A stretch of 55,383 nucleotides of DNA from positions 1 to 55,383 of the IMG/VR virus record IMGVR_UViG_3300042923_000371; one strand, written 5' to 3'. Shown here in pieces: positions 1-7,527 of this stretch. The DNA comes from a virus. Below the pieces are notes generated by a model that saw only the letters and a list, made by a program, of their open reading frames with translations, was not told the DNA's origin and made no database searches. The position numbers were made by a program, and so were the translations under genes. Within the stretch, counting starts at the first letter, position 1. The number at the start of each line of letters is the position of its first letter.

Positions 1-127
1 GATTGAATGTTGCTAAAAAAGGAAAGACAGTCGTAATGTTTACGCAAGAAATGGAAGCTTACGAAGTCTTTGAAAGAATAATAGCAAATCAATCATATGT
101 GCCAATGGACAACTTAATTGAGAAATT
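1..127. repeat. Terminal direct repeat, left copy
   Basis: These 127 bases are identical to the last 127 bases of the window (55257-55383). The reading frame of the helicase gene continues across the join without a break. The simplest reading is that the sequence is one circle cut at an arbitrary point, with an assembly overlap left at both ends. A genuine phage terminal repeat would not normally fall inside an essential gene, and 127 is a common maximum assembly word size. Confidence 0.95.
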
Positions 128-695
128 CGAGGATATCGATGAAACCACAAAAGATATTTACTTTAGCAAAATAATAAATAAGTCTAACGAACTTTCAAAG
201 CTACCGATAAAAATGATTGACCGTACAAGACTTACAACAGCAACCATAAGAACAGAATGTCAGCAGTTTGAGAATATAGGACTAATAATTATTGATTACT
301 TACAACTTATGACACCTGTAAAAAGTGAACAAAATAGAAACTTGGAGATTGCACAAATAACAAGAGAATTAAAAATATTAGCATCTGACCTCGGCTGTCC
401 TATCCTTCTACTGTCACAGCTTAATAGAGTTAAAAATGAAACTGATATGCCATCACTGAACGATTTAAGAGATAGCGGAGCCATTGAACAAGACCTTGTT
501 AAGTCAATGATGTTATGGAAAACGGATATTGAAAATAACAAAATTGGCTTAGTTATTAATAAGAACAGGAGAGGAAGTACAGGAGCAGTTGAGTTTAAGT
601 TTGAAGGTAAGTATATGATGTACACCGAACTAGGGTTATATGACATGAAAAAAGCTAAGAAGAATAAAAAAAGTGATTGGAGTGATTTTGATTGA
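1..695 (+). CDS. dnaB: Replicative DnaB-like helicase, C-terminal part (gene split by the window ends)
   Basis: This is the C-terminal ATPase domain of a RecA-fold hexameric helicase that unwinds DNA at the phage fork. The first two bases complete a glycine codon begun at the other end of the circle. Joined to 54635-55383 the protein is 438 residues, a normal DnaB length. Visible motifs are the Walker B segment LIIIDYLQLM, LLSQLNR, and the SGAIEQD and KNRRG segments of the DnaB motifs. The Walker A motif lies in the other fragment. An in-frame TTG at base 3 is internal and not a start. The stop overlaps the TTG start of the next gene. Confidence 0.93.
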   Translation, partial: LNVAKKGKTVVMFTQEMEAYEVFERIIANQSYVPMDNLIEKFEDIDETTKDIYFSKIINKSNELSKLPIKMIDRTRLTTATIRTECQQFENIGLIIIDYLQLMTPVKSEQNRNLEIAQITRELKILASDLGCPILLLSQLNRVKNETDMPSLNDLRDSGAIEQDLVKSMMLWKTDIENNKIGLVINKNRRGSTGAVEFKFEGKYMMYTELGLYDMKKAKKNKKSDWSDFD

Positions 696-886
696 ACGAA
701 TATCAAAAGAGGTTACACAAAGAAGTAAAAGAGCTTTCGAACGTAAGAAAGTTAAGCTATAAGCGTGCTAAAAAAACTATCAACACTATCAAGAAATATG
801 AAATTTATACACCATGTGAAGATTGCGACTATTGCTATTGCACAAAGAAGAAAAATAAACTTGCATATTGCAGAGATAGATTATAG
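692..886 (+). CDS. Small cysteine-rich hypothetical protein
   Basis: A 64-residue basic protein that begins at a TTG overlapping the helicase stop (TTGA), which implies translational coupling. The C-terminal half has five cysteines in a CEDCDYCYC cluster followed by a later CRD, suggesting a small metal-binding knuckle. The N-terminal half is a lysine-rich helix. It lies in the early replication operon, so a DNA- or replisome-associated role is possible but not shown. I do not recognise the family. Confidence 0.7.
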   Translation: MNEYQKRLHKEVKELSNVRKLSYKRAKKTINTIKKYEIYTPCEDCDYCYCTKKKNKLAYCRDRL

Positions 887-898
887 GGAGGTAGAGGA

Positions 899-1192
899 AT
901 GAATGATATTGAAAGAGCAATAGAAATTTTAAAAAATGAAATAAAAACAAGCTTTAGCATTCTTGATGCATTACCTGAAAAAAGCAGAGATAGGGCAACT
1001 GATTTAACAAATAAAATAAAGGCATACGGTTTGGCAATAGAAGCACTAAAAAAGCAGAATTCAATTAAGCCATTTCAACATCAAGGGCATTGTGGCAAAT
1101 GTATATGTGAAAAAATACTAGGTAGTGTGCATATTAATTATTGTCCTGAATGTGGTCAAAAATTAGATTGGTCAGAGGTAGAAAATGAATAG
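899..1192 (+). CDS. Hypothetical protein with C-terminal zinc ribbon
   Basis: A 97-residue protein preceded by a good ribosome binding site (GGGAGG). Residues 1-50 are predicted helical and charged. The C-terminus carries HCGKCIC and CPECGQKLDW, a CxxC/CxxC zinc-ribbon arrangement common in small early proteins of Firmicutes phages. The end overlaps the start of the next gene by 8 bases. Function unknown; early operon context only. Confidence 0.8.
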   Translation: MNDIERAIEILKNEIKTSFSILDALPEKSRDRATDLTNKIKAYGLAIEALKKQNSIKPFQHQGHCGKCICEKILGSVHINYCPECGQKLDWSEVENE

Positions 1193-1529
1193 ATTAACTA
1201 AAGATGACCCTGTTTATTACAAGGTAGAAGTTAATAAATTAATCAAACAAGCTAAACAAAATGGACTAGAAGTCGGCTATGAAATCAATAGCTCTGATAA
1301 CAAAATTAAGACTGCTAAAGTATTATTTATGAATGATATCGGTGAAATAGCAGCTGCAACTGTATATGAAGAAGCTGAAAAAGCATCGAAAGACAGTTAC
1401 AAAGAATGTAGCCAAGATAAACAAAAACGTATAAATTGCAATATTGGTGAAGGTGTGAATAATTGGGATTGTTATAGTGATTGTGCGTTTTGGGACGGTG
1501 AAGAATGCACTTATAACAAAGATAAATAA
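1185..1529 (+). CDS. Hypothetical early protein with cysteine-rich tail
   Basis: A 114-residue acidic protein starting inside the end of the previous gene (ATGAATAG overlap). The first 70 residues look like a small alpha/beta domain. The last 35 contain five cysteines (positions about 83 to 108), including a CYSDCAFWDGEEC stretch that could bind metal. It shares its opening residues MNRLT with the next gene, a common start in the family of small clostridial phage proteins that follow DnaB. No function assigned. Confidence 0.75.
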   Translation: MNRLTKDDPVYYKVEVNKLIKQAKQNGLEVGYEINSSDNKIKTAKVLFMNDIGEIAAATVYEEAEKASKDSYKECSQDKQKRINCNIGEGVNNWDCYSDCAFWDGEECTYNKDK

Positions 1530-1541
1530 TGGAGGTGGAAA

Positions 1542-1973
1542 ATGAATAGGTTAACTGAAAAATTCATGGATAAAGTTGTGTTACCAAATATTCCAATGGA
1601 AATAAAAAATAAGAAAGATTTAGAAGAATATCACGAAGTAAGAAGGAATATTGAAAATAAAATAATTAAGCTTGCAGCTTATGAAGATACAGGACTAGAG
1701 CCAAAGGATGTATTAACAGCAACAGAATTAGTGAATATTGATGTTGCATTAAAAAAAGCAAATTACGCACTTGATGAATTGAAAGAATACAAAGACTTAG
1801 AAGAACAGGGCTTATTAATAAAATTGCCTTGTAAGGTTGATAGCGTAGTTTATGCAATAAAAGACGGAGAAATCAAGGTAATTAGATGTGATTATACTGA
1901 CGGATATGGTTTTGTCGAAGTAAATGGCTATACAGATGATATTGATTGGGAATTACAAAATAGATTTTTCTGA
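1542..1973 (+). CDS. Clostridial phage hypothetical protein, frameshifted near its end
   Basis: A 143-residue protein with a strong ribosome binding site (GGAGGTGG). It has the hallmark LAAYEDTGLEPKDV segment near residue 45 and the LIKLPCKVDSVVYAI segment near residue 100 of a widespread clostridial phage family of unknown function. Members of the family usually end in a segment like DFGKTVFLT-EEAE-AL. Here that segment is present but in the +1 frame directly after the stop (see 1969-2040). The break sits in a run of five T bases ahead of TGA-C. This is either a one-base expansion of the run or a recoding site. Confidence 0.85.
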   Translation: MNRLTEKFMDKVVLPNIPMEIKNKKDLEEYHEVRRNIENKIIKLAAYEDTGLEPKDVLTATELVNIDVALKKANYALDELKEYKDLEEQGLLIKLPCKVDSVVYAIKDGEIKVIRCDYTDGYGFVEVNGYTDDIDWELQNRFF

Positions 1974-2040
1974 CTTCGGGAAAACAGTATTTCTAACACA
2001 AGAAGAAGCTGAAAAAGCACTATCAAAGGAGGATAAATGA
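1969..2040 (+). other. Out-of-frame C-terminus of the preceding gene
   Basis: Read one base forward of the 1542 gene, this stretch encodes SDFGKTVFLTQEEAEKALSK and a few more residues before a TGA. That matches the expected C-terminal block of the same family. Removing one T from 1965-1969 would fuse the two into a protein of about 165 residues. The TGA at 2038-2040 overlaps the ATG of the next small gene, as expected if this is the true natural end of the upstream gene. Confidence 0.75.
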
Positions 2041-2129
2041 GTAATTTCATAGCTTTTGTACTAGGCATGACAGCAGGCATGACATTATTCGGAATTTATT
2101 TATGGATGGAGGATAAGAATAAGGGTTGA
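2037..2129 (+). CDS. Tiny single-pass membrane protein
   Basis: A 30-residue ORF with an excellent ribosome binding site (AAAGGAGGATAA) that overlaps the end of the frameshifted upstream gene. The sequence is almost entirely one hydrophobic helix (SNFIAFVLGMTAGMTLFGIY) followed by a short charged tail (DKNKG). Peptides of this kind are common in this position in clostridial phages. Its stop overlaps the TTG of the next gene. Membrane location is likely; function unknown. Confidence 0.65.
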   Translation: MSNFIAFVLGMTAGMTLFGIYLWMEDKNKG

Positions 2130-2290
2130 ACATAATATATCACTATAAAAACAAAATATTAACGCAAGAAACAGCAGAAAAGGAACGCAAGCAAAGGTAT
2201 TTTTACAGATTCTTCAAGTTGTATGTAGTTAGGCGGTCAGAGGTTGAGGGAGAAAATCAACATGTTTATTTAGAGAAAATTGGAGGGTAA
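2126..2290 (+). CDS. Small basic hypothetical protein
   Basis: A 54-residue ORF that starts at a TTG overlapping the stop of the membrane peptide (TTGA). It is rich in Lys, Arg and Tyr (RKQRYFYRFFKLYVVRR) and ends inside the ribosome binding site of the next gene. The tight overlaps on both sides and the absence of an alternative reading support it being translated, although it has no strong Shine-Dalgarno site of its own. Function unknown. Confidence 0.5.
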   Translation: MNIIYHYKNKILTQETAEKERKQRYFYRFFKLYVVRRSEVEGENQHVYLEKIGG

Positions 2291-2294
2291 GGGA

Positions 2295-2852
2295 ATGGAA
2301 AGAGCTTTTATAGTATTGAAAGACAGTGAGTATAGCAAAGATTTGGACAAGTATGTTGAGTTGTCAAATGAGCAAAAGAAATTCATAAATAAATATTTTG
2401 ATGAAAAGGGCATCGAAGCAAAGGCTTATATAATTAGTGGAAATGGTTCAATAAATGAACCGTTCGAAGATTGGAAAAAAGATGATATTAGGCTACGTAT
2501 TGAAGCTACGGAAAATGACTTAATCAAGTTCGGAAAAATGTTGTGTAAGAAAGGTGATGGATTGAATAGATTTAAGGCAAAGTCTGAAATCGGCAAAGAT
2601 TTTGCACAAAGATGCGTTGATGAAAAAGTTGTTATAAACTTACATGAACCATGGTTAAGAGATTACTTTAAAAGTTTAGGTTACAGAGGATTTGGATTTC
2701 ACAGATTCACTAATAATGACAATATGTATTTGAAAATAGACAGCGATTGCGTAAGTTCAACTGATACACCTAAAGGATTTATAGAAGTAAAATTGAGTGA
2801 GTTTTATAAGGCATATGAAGAAGTTGAAAAAAATAATACGGAGGATAAATAA
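2295..2852 (+). CDS. Hypothetical early phage protein
   Basis: A 185-residue protein. The ATG at 2295 is preferred because GGAGGG lies 7 bases upstream; an in-frame TTG at 2280 is inside that site. The sequence is mixed alpha/beta with many charged residues and a C-terminal acidic, asparagine-rich tail. No catalytic motif is recognised. It precedes a cluster with SSB and a RecU-like nuclease, so a role in DNA metabolism is plausible only by position. Confidence 0.75.
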   Translation: MERAFIVLKDSEYSKDLDKYVELSNEQKKFINKYFDEKGIEAKAYIISGNGSINEPFEDWKKDDIRLRIEATENDLIKFGKMLCKKGDGLNRFKAKSEIGKDFAQRCVDEKVVINLHEPWLRDYFKSLGYRGFGFHRFTNNDNMYLKIDSDCVSSTDTPKGFIEVKLSEFYKAYEEVEKNNTEDK

Positions 2853-3113
2853 TTGAACATTAAAATTGACAAGAACTATTCATTAAAAAGTGACCCAAGA
2901 AATGTAATCTTGGTTGAAAACAAAACAGTACAAGATGGAAATAACAAAGGCACAGAGTACGAAAGCACGATAGGTTATTATGGAAATATTGAACAAGCTT
3001 TAAATGGCTATCTAAACGTTAAGATTAACACAAGCGAAGCAACAAGTATCAAGGAATTGCTAGACGAGATTAAGGGTGTAAAGGAAATAATAAAAGGAAT
3101 GTTGGAGGTGTAA
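2853..3113 (+). CDS. Small conserved phage protein upstream of SSB
   Basis: An 86-residue protein using a TTG start 9 bases after GGAGG. It follows the pattern of a family of clostridial phage proteins in which a short beta-rich N-terminus (IKIDKNYSLKSDPRNVILV) is followed by GYYGNIEQALNGYL and a C-terminal helix. It is usually found next to single-stranded DNA binding protein genes, as here. Biochemical function is not known. Confidence 0.75.
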   Translation: MNIKIDKNYSLKSDPRNVILVENKTVQDGNNKGTEYESTIGYYGNIEQALNGYLNVKINTSEATSIKELLDEIKGVKEIIKGMLEV

Positions 3114-3115
3114 GA

Positions 3116-3529
3116 ATGAACAAATTTATAGTAACAGGAAATCTAACTAAAGATAGTGAATTGAAATTCGTACCATCAACAGGTATGGCTGTTTGCAAGT
3201 TTTCTATTGCGAACAATGAAGGTTATGGAGATAAAAAAACAGTTAATTTTTTTAACTGCACAGCGTTTAAAGCCACAGCAGAAGCTGTTGCAAATTACAC
3301 GCACAAAGGAAGTAAGGTTTTAATTGAAGGTAAAGTACAGTTAGGCTCTTATGATAAGAAAGACGGAAGCGGAAAAGCCTATACTACCGACATAATTGTA
3401 AATTCTATTGAGTTTTTAGACAGCAAAGCAGATAGACAAGCACAGCCACAAGGACAAGAAGGAAGTTTCTTTGATGATGGCGAAGATGTGTTTGAACCTG
3501 TAGAGGATGACAGTACATTACCATTTTAA
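3116..3529 (+). CDS. ssb: Single-stranded DNA-binding protein
   Basis: A 137-residue SSB that coats single-stranded DNA during phage replication and recombination. The OB-fold opens with NKFIVTGNLTKDSELKF, followed by VNFFNCTAFKATAEAVANYTHKGSKVLIEG, the typical SSB core. After a short glutamine-rich linker the acidic tail ends in DDSTLPF, the protein-partner docking tip. Start ATG follows a GGAGGTG site. Its neighbours, a RecU-like nuclease downstream and DnaB upstream, fit a replication module. Confidence 0.95.
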   Translation: MNKFIVTGNLTKDSELKFVPSTGMAVCKFSIANNEGYGDKKTVNFFNCTAFKATAEAVANYTHKGSKVLIEGKVQLGSYDKKDGSGKAYTTDIIVNSIEFLDSKADRQAQPQGQEGSFFDDGEDVFEPVEDDSTLPF

Positions 3530-3542
3530 AAAATATAAATAA

Positions 3543-3568
3543 GAGAAGTCGCTAACACAGGACTTCTC
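3543..3568 (+). other. Hairpin between ssb and a small membrane gene
   Basis: GAGAAGTC at 3543-3550 pairs with GACTTCTC at 3561-3568 across a 10-base loop. There is no T-run after it. Instead the ribosome binding site AGGAGG follows directly. It is therefore more likely a messenger processing or stability element, or a translational control hairpin, than an intrinsic terminator. Confidence 0.5.
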
Positions 3569-3583
3569 GAAGGAGGAAAAAAT

Positions 3584-3739
3584 ATGCTTAGCATGTTATT
3601 AATTTTATTAGTAGGTTTTGTATATTTACCAGTGATTGCACTTTACGCAACAGGAGATATAGAAACTATTAGATTTATAATAATTACAATATCAGTAGTT
3701 GGATTTACATTTCTTGCTTATAAATTCGATTGGGAGTGA
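3584..3739 (+). CDS. Two-helix small membrane protein
   Basis: A 51-residue ORF with an AGGAGG site 8 bases upstream. Two hydrophobic segments (residues about 2-20 and 30-45) are separated by a short polar loop (ATGDIETIR), so it should be a hairpin membrane protein with a short tail. It overlaps the translation signals of the RecU-like gene. Unknown function. Confidence 0.65.
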   Translation: MLSMLLILLVGFVYLPVIALYATGDIETIRFIIITISVVGFTFLAYKFDWE

Positions 3740-3744
3740 TGCGG

Positions 3745-4224
3745 ATGAACAGTGGAAAGAAATTTGAGACCAATTTCAAAAATTCTGTACCTGACAATAT
3801 ATTCTTTTACAGATTCAGAGATGGTACAAGTAGTTGGTCTAAACAAGAGAATACTAGATTTCAAGCAAAAAACATCTGCGATTGCATGATGTATGACGGA
3901 CAGTATTTGTACTTGCTAGAGTTAAAATCACACAAGGGTGAAAGTCTCCCATTGTCGGCAATTAGAGAAAATCAAGTCAAGGACCTATTATCAGCAAGCA
4001 AACACGAAAACGTTATAGCTGGATTGATAGTAAACTTTGCGGACAAAGAACAAGTTTATTTCATGGACATTGGTTTAGCTGAAAAATGGTACAACAACGG
4101 TATTAGGAAAAGTATTCCATTGTCAGAGTTTAAAGAAAGTTGTATTGAGATACAAGCTACAAAGCTAAAGACAAATTACAGATATGACATAGATAGATTT
4201 ATAAAAGATGTTGTTAAGAAATAG
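3745..4224 (+). CDS. RecU-like Holliday junction resolvase
   Basis: A 160-residue nuclease of the RecU/PBP-related factor A group, which cuts four-way DNA junctions during replication and recombination. The opening residues GKKFETNFKNSVP are typical. The nuclease core has an acidic residue around D46 in NICDCMMYDG and the E-x-K pair at E59 and K61 (LLELKSHKG), followed by SLPLSAIRENQ. I chose the ATG at 3745 because GGGAG lies 8 bases upstream; in-frame TTG/ATG codons at 3730 and 3739 sit in that site. It is shorter than host RecU (about 200 residues), as in other phages. Confidence 0.85.
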   Translation: MNSGKKFETNFKNSVPDNIFFYRFRDGTSSWSKQENTRFQAKNICDCMMYDGQYLYLLELKSHKGESLPLSAIRENQVKDLLSASKHENVIAGLIVNFADKEQVYFMDIGLAEKWYNNGIRKSIPLSEFKESCIEIQATKLKTNYRYDIDRFIKDVVKK

Positions 4225-4236
4225 GGAGGTAGAGGA

Positions 4237-5226
4237 ATGAGGTTTAAAGTAGGCGATGCGGTAAAGGTTATAGAAAATAAGAATAGGTTTTATTCAAAGG
4301 AAATGAAGGAATTAATTGGTGAAATTTGCACAATATTTCGTGTTAAGAAAGATGAGTATAACTTGGTAGAAGATGATAATAAATGGTGTTGGGGCGATGA
4401 TATGCTAGAGCCAGCAGAAGAAAAACAGCCTGAACAAGTAATCAAAGACCAAGTCCAGCAGATAGCAGAAGAAAACGAAAGACAATGCAAAACCTGTAAA
4501 CATAAAAGCGAAACACTAACACAAGAGCCATGCCGAAGCTGTGATGAAGATTTGTTGGACAAGTGGGAAGAAAAAGACTGTGATAGTTGTAAATATAGTA
4601 ATGCTTGCAAATATCCGTTAGGAAAGGCTAATAAGCATTGTTTAAGTTGCTTTGACTATGATGAGTGGAAACCAATAATGAACAAAATGAAAATCATTTT
4701 AATATCAGGCAAGGCACAGCACGGAAAAGATTCAGCAGCTAACATAATAAAAAGCAAGCTTGAAAGTCTAGGTAAGAAAGTATTAATTGCACATTATGGC
4801 GACCTAGTGAAATACACTTGTAAGACATTCTTTAACTGGAATGGTGAAAAAGACGAGCAAGGCAGAACGCTACTTCAAAGAGTTGGAACGGATGATATAA
4901 GAGCAAAATATCCCAACTTTTGGGTTGAATATGTAAAAAGTATACTAGATGTGTTTAACGGAGAATGGGACTATGTTATTATTCCAGACACAAGATTTCT
5001 TAATGAAATTGAATTGATGAAGGCAAACTTTGATGATGTAACAGACGTATGCGTTATTAGAACTAACTTTATAAGTTCGCTGACAGAAGAACAAAGAAAG
5101 CACAAGTCAGAAATTGCATTGGACGAACATATATTTGACTACTACCTTGTAGCAGAGGACTTAGGAATGCTAGAAAGAAAAGTTGATAACTTCATTAAAG
5201 AATTGGAGGTTGACAAATGCCAATAA
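4237..5226 (+). CDS. Three-part protein with C-terminal deoxynucleotide kinase-like domain
   Basis: A 329-residue protein with unusual architecture. Residues 1-58 resemble a small SH3/KOW-like barrel (FKVGDAVKVIENKNRFY). Residues 84-139 hold nine cysteines in CxxC and CxxCxxxxxC clusters (CKTC, CRSC, CDSC, CLSC), probably binding zinc. Residues 150-325 form a P-loop kinase with GKAQHGKDS at 158-166, like phage deoxynucleoside monophosphate kinases. The kinase would supply dNDPs for phage DNA synthesis. An internal ATG at 4678 precedes the kinase domain but lacks a good ribosome site. The end overlaps the next gene by 10 bases. Confidence 0.8.
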   Translation: MRFKVGDAVKVIENKNRFYSKEMKELIGEICTIFRVKKDEYNLVEDDNKWCWGDDMLEPAEEKQPEQVIKDQVQQIAEENERQCKTCKHKSETLTQEPCRSCDEDLLDKWEEKDCDSCKYSNACKYPLGKANKHCLSCFDYDEWKPIMNKMKIILISGKAQHGKDSAANIIKSKLESLGKKVLIAHYGDLVKYTCKTFFNWNGEKDEQGRTLLQRVGTDDIRAKYPNFWVEYVKSILDVFNGEWDYVIIPDTRFLNEIELMKANFDDVTDVCVIRTNFISSLTEEQRKHKSEIALDEHIFDYYLVAEDLGMLERKVDNFIKELEVDKCQ

Positions 5227-5432
5227 GACTTATGCAAGTAGGACAAACATATAACATTCAAATTGACGTAGTTGACGAAGATGATGCAACCGCAAGGCTA
5301 AAAAAGAAATACATTCCAGCAGAGTTTTTAAAAGAATTTCCTTGCTTTTACTTATTTCAAACGAAAAACTACAAAACGACAATACATAAGCAAGACAGCC
5401 GAAGGAAACCGATGTTGATTATGGAGGTGTAA
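5217..5432 (+). CDS. Small hypothetical protein, beta-rich
   Basis: A 71-residue protein that begins inside the previous gene, with GGAGG 8 bases before its ATG. It opens IRLMQVGQTYNIQIDV, which resembles small barrel-like proteins in phage early operons that start with a conserved VGQ-Y motif, and ends basic. No catalytic signature. Unknown function. Confidence 0.65.
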   Translation: MPIRLMQVGQTYNIQIDVVDEDDATARLKKKYIPAEFLKEFPCFYLFQTKNYKTTIHKQDSRRKPMLIMEV

Positions 5433-5433
5433 A

Positions 5434-5688
5434 ATGAGTGCCAAAATTATAGAAACTTTAATGCTTGATAAAGAATACTATTTTGTAAACGACATTGTAA
5501 AAATTACAGTGTTAGATAAAGAAAAGAATAAAGAAAATATATCTTTAATAGGGAGAATTATTGAATTAAATAAAGATTACGGATTAGTAAAAAACTCTGC
5601 TATTGAATTAGATACATCGTTTGAGTTTAATCAAAATTCTGTGGTTATACCCTTGCAGAGAATAGTAAGTATTGAAAAAATAAGATAG
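5434..5688 (+). CDS. Small hypothetical early protein
   Basis: An 84-residue protein directly after the previous stop, with GGAGGTG before the ATG. It is predicted mostly beta strand with a central KENISLIGRIIELNKDYGLV segment, reminiscent of a small barrel. It precedes the ArpU-like regulator. I do not recognise the family. Confidence 0.65.
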   Translation: MSAKIIETLMLDKEYYFVNDIVKITVLDKEKNKENISLIGRIIELNKDYGLVKNSAIELDTSFEFNQNSVVIPLQRIVSIEKIR

Positions 5689-5699
5689 GAGGTAAACTC

Positions 5700-6161
5700 T
5701 TGACAAATGAAACCATAAAACAAATGCTTTACAACTACAAGAAGCTTGACAAATGGATATTAGATTGTGAAAAGGAACTAAGTTTTATTAAAGAAAAAAT
5801 AGATGTCTTGTACAGTGTAGGAATTAGTACATTGTCTAATATGCCCCATGGAACAGGAATTTCAGACAATACATTTAATGCAGTAGACGGAGTAATCGAA
5901 CTAAAAGAAACCTATAATGAACGGTCAAAGGTTATTGCAAAGGAATTAAAGGAATACTACAAGCAAAAAGAACTTGTTGAGTGGATATATCCGCAGCTTA
6001 GACCGTTGCATCAGGAAATTATAGAAAAGCGATATTTTCAGAATATGGCATGGAAAGAAATATATGCAGAATCACAATTAGAAATGCAATCATACCTTGA
6101 TGCGAATACTAAAATGTATAAAGTTATTAATGGACTACTAAAACAAAAAGCAGAGAATTAA
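5700..6161 (+). CDS. ArpU/sigma-region-4-like late gene regulator
   Basis: A 153-residue protein of the phage transcription regulator type that ends early operons in Firmicutes phages and switches on late genes. It uses a TTG start 8 bases after AGGAGG. The N-terminal two thirds are helical. The C-terminus (about 103-150) has a helix-turn-helix-like stretch, LHQEIIEKRYFQNMAWKEI then a recognition helix, as in ArpU/RinA-like proteins and sigma region 4. Being the last gene before a bidirectional terminator and the start of the late region supports the role. Assignment by pattern; the exact DNA target is unknown. Confidence 0.75.
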   Translation: MTNETIKQMLYNYKKLDKWILDCEKELSFIKEKIDVLYSVGISTLSNMPHGTGISDNTFNAVDGVIELKETYNERSKVIAKELKEYYKQKELVEWIYPQLRPLHQEIIEKRYFQNMAWKEIYAESQLEMQSYLDANTKMYKVINGLLKQKAEN

Positions 6162-6175
6162 ATCTCTGCTTTTTT
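6145..6175. terminator. Bidirectional intrinsic terminator
   Basis: AAGCAGAGA at 6148-6156 pairs with TCTCTGCTT at 6163-6171 around a 6-base loop. The + strand is followed by a T-run and the opposite strand by a run of T as well (A-run at 6145-6149). It separates two converging operons whose last codons it overlaps. Confidence 0.9.
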
Positions 6176-6409
6176 CTTTGATTCTGCTATATAGTTTTCA
6201 ATTTGCGAAAATGTATAACCTCTGTTAATGAGATATTTTATAATCATTTCAGTAATAAATGTTGCTGTTGGCTTATCTTCAAATTTTAATTCATCAGTAA
6301 AAAGCTTTTTAAGTCCTTTAGGCAAGTCAACCGACAAAGTATCGTAATTAATTTTTCTAAAGTTTTGCCTGTATTTCTTAGCTTGCTCTGTTTCGTCCCA
6401 TTTTCCCAT
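6158..6409 (-). CDS. Ribbon-helix-helix-type hypothetical protein
   Basis: An 83-residue protein, last in the leftward operon, with GGAGG before its ATG. After a polar N-terminus it shows a beta-strand/two-helix pattern, DTLSVDLPKGLKKLF then a helix ending in EMIIKYLINRG, typical of Arc/CopG-like DNA-binding dimers. It could be an operon autoregulator. Its stop overlaps the stop of the ArpU-like gene on the other strand. Confidence 0.65.
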   Translation of the reverse strand: MGKWDETEQAKKYRQNFRKINYDTLSVDLPKGLKKLFTDELKFEDKPTATFITEMIIKYLINRGYTFSQIENYIAESKKKAEI

Positions 6410-6424
6410 TGTGTGTCCTCCTGT

Positions 6425-6661
6425 TTATCTTGCTAATTTACAATATTTATCTATAACTCTATCTGCCATACTCCATACTAAGACATTTACTTCTTTATAA
6501 CTTTCGGCTCTTGCAACTTGTTCCCATATAGCTCTATCAATTTCGCTCATGCTTTCAAAAGCTTTATCTATATTATTTTGTCTTACTGCTGTAAGTTGAC
6601 GTTTTTGCCATCTTTTAAGTTGTTCATTTAATTTGATTTGTTCTTGTTCTGTATAAGTCAT
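6425..6661 (-). CDS. Hypothetical helical protein
   Basis: A 78-residue, all-helical charged protein starting within the end of the recombinase gene (ATG overlaps its stop) with GGAGGAAAG upstream. It has no recognisable motif. Its tight coupling to the recombinase suggests a shared role, for example as an accessory or directionality factor, but that is inference only. Confidence 0.65.
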   Translation of the reverse strand: MTYTEQEQIKLNEQLKRWQKRQLTAVRQNNIDKAFESMSEIDRAIWEQVARAESYKEVNVLVWSMADRVIDKYCKLAR

Positions 6662-7527
6662 TCTTTCCTCCTGTTTAGTGGGTTATTCTTAACCGCTTCT
6701 TTCAATTGCTTGTTATCAATATGTGTATATATTTGTGTAGTTGCCACGCTTTCATGCCCTAATATCTCCTGTAATGCTCGAATATCTGTGCCGGATTGAT
6801 ACATTAGGGTGGCTGCGGTATGTCTTAGCTTGTGTGGTGAGCCTTTTAAACCAGCTAAAGCTAAATACTTATCTAGCATAGATTCAATGCCTTTTGCTGT
6901 CATTCTCATTTTGCGGTTACTTATAAATAATGCCTTATCGTTTAAATCTTTCCTACACGTCATATAATCGTCTATGGCTAACAAAACACTGTCATTAAGG
7001 TAAATAGTCCTTTCCTTATTACCCTTGCCGATAACGGTCAATATATCGCCTTGAATATCGTCTGTATTAATATTCACTAATTCGGACAACCTTAAACCAC
7101 TGTTAAGAAATAATGTCACTATTGCAAAGTCTCTCTTGTTGTCAATCACACTTAAAAGCTTTTCGGCATCTTCTAGTTTATAATAAATCGGCAACCGCTT
7201 TTCAATTTTAGGCGTTTCTAATTCTAGTGTCGGATTATACTCAATAACTTTTAACGTTACTTGTAGGTATTTAAAGTAACTTTTAAGGCACGCAATACGT
7301 CTTGCCTTACTTTTATTTGAATTACCCCTCTCGTTGCTTAAAAACGATATAAAAGCGTGTAGGTCTGTAATGGTTATTTTCTTTAATTCCTTTATGCTGA
7401 TTTCTTTTTTCTTAAATCTTGATTTTAAAAAGTCAAAGAAAATATTTAGGTCCTTTTCGTATGCTGTTATTGTGTTGTCGGATTTTCCTTTTATGTCTTT
7501 CATGTAATTTAGATAATCGTCAATCAT
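6658..7527 (-). CDS. XerC/XerD-like tyrosine recombinase
   Basis: A 289-residue site-specific recombinase that breaks and rejoins DNA through a covalent phosphotyrosine. The N-terminal SAM-like core-binding domain (residues 1-90) contains the typical SDNTITAYEKDL. The catalytic domain has R146 (SGLRLSEL), K168, H232-x-x-R235 (HKLRHT), H258 (LGH) and nucleophile Y267. I start at the ATG at 7527, which has AAGGGG upstream. A longer frame to a TTG at 7599 lacks a ribosome site. It is distinct from the lysogeny integrase at 41786-42868, so it may resolve circular multimers or invert a segment. Confidence 0.88.
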   Translation of the reverse strand: MIDDYLNYMKDIKGKSDNTITAYEKDLNIFFDFLKSRFKKKEISIKELKKITITDLHAFISFLSNERGNSNKSKARRIACLKSYFKYLQVTLKVIEYNPTLELETPKIEKRLPIYYKLEDAEKLLSVIDNKRDFAIVTLFLNSGLRLSELVNINTDDIQGDILTVIGKGNKERTIYLNDSVLLAIDDYMTCRKDLNDKALFISNRKMRMTAKGIESMLDKYLALAGLKGSPHKLRHTAATLMYQSGTDIRALQEILGHESVATTQIYTHIDNKQLKEAVKNNPLNRRKE

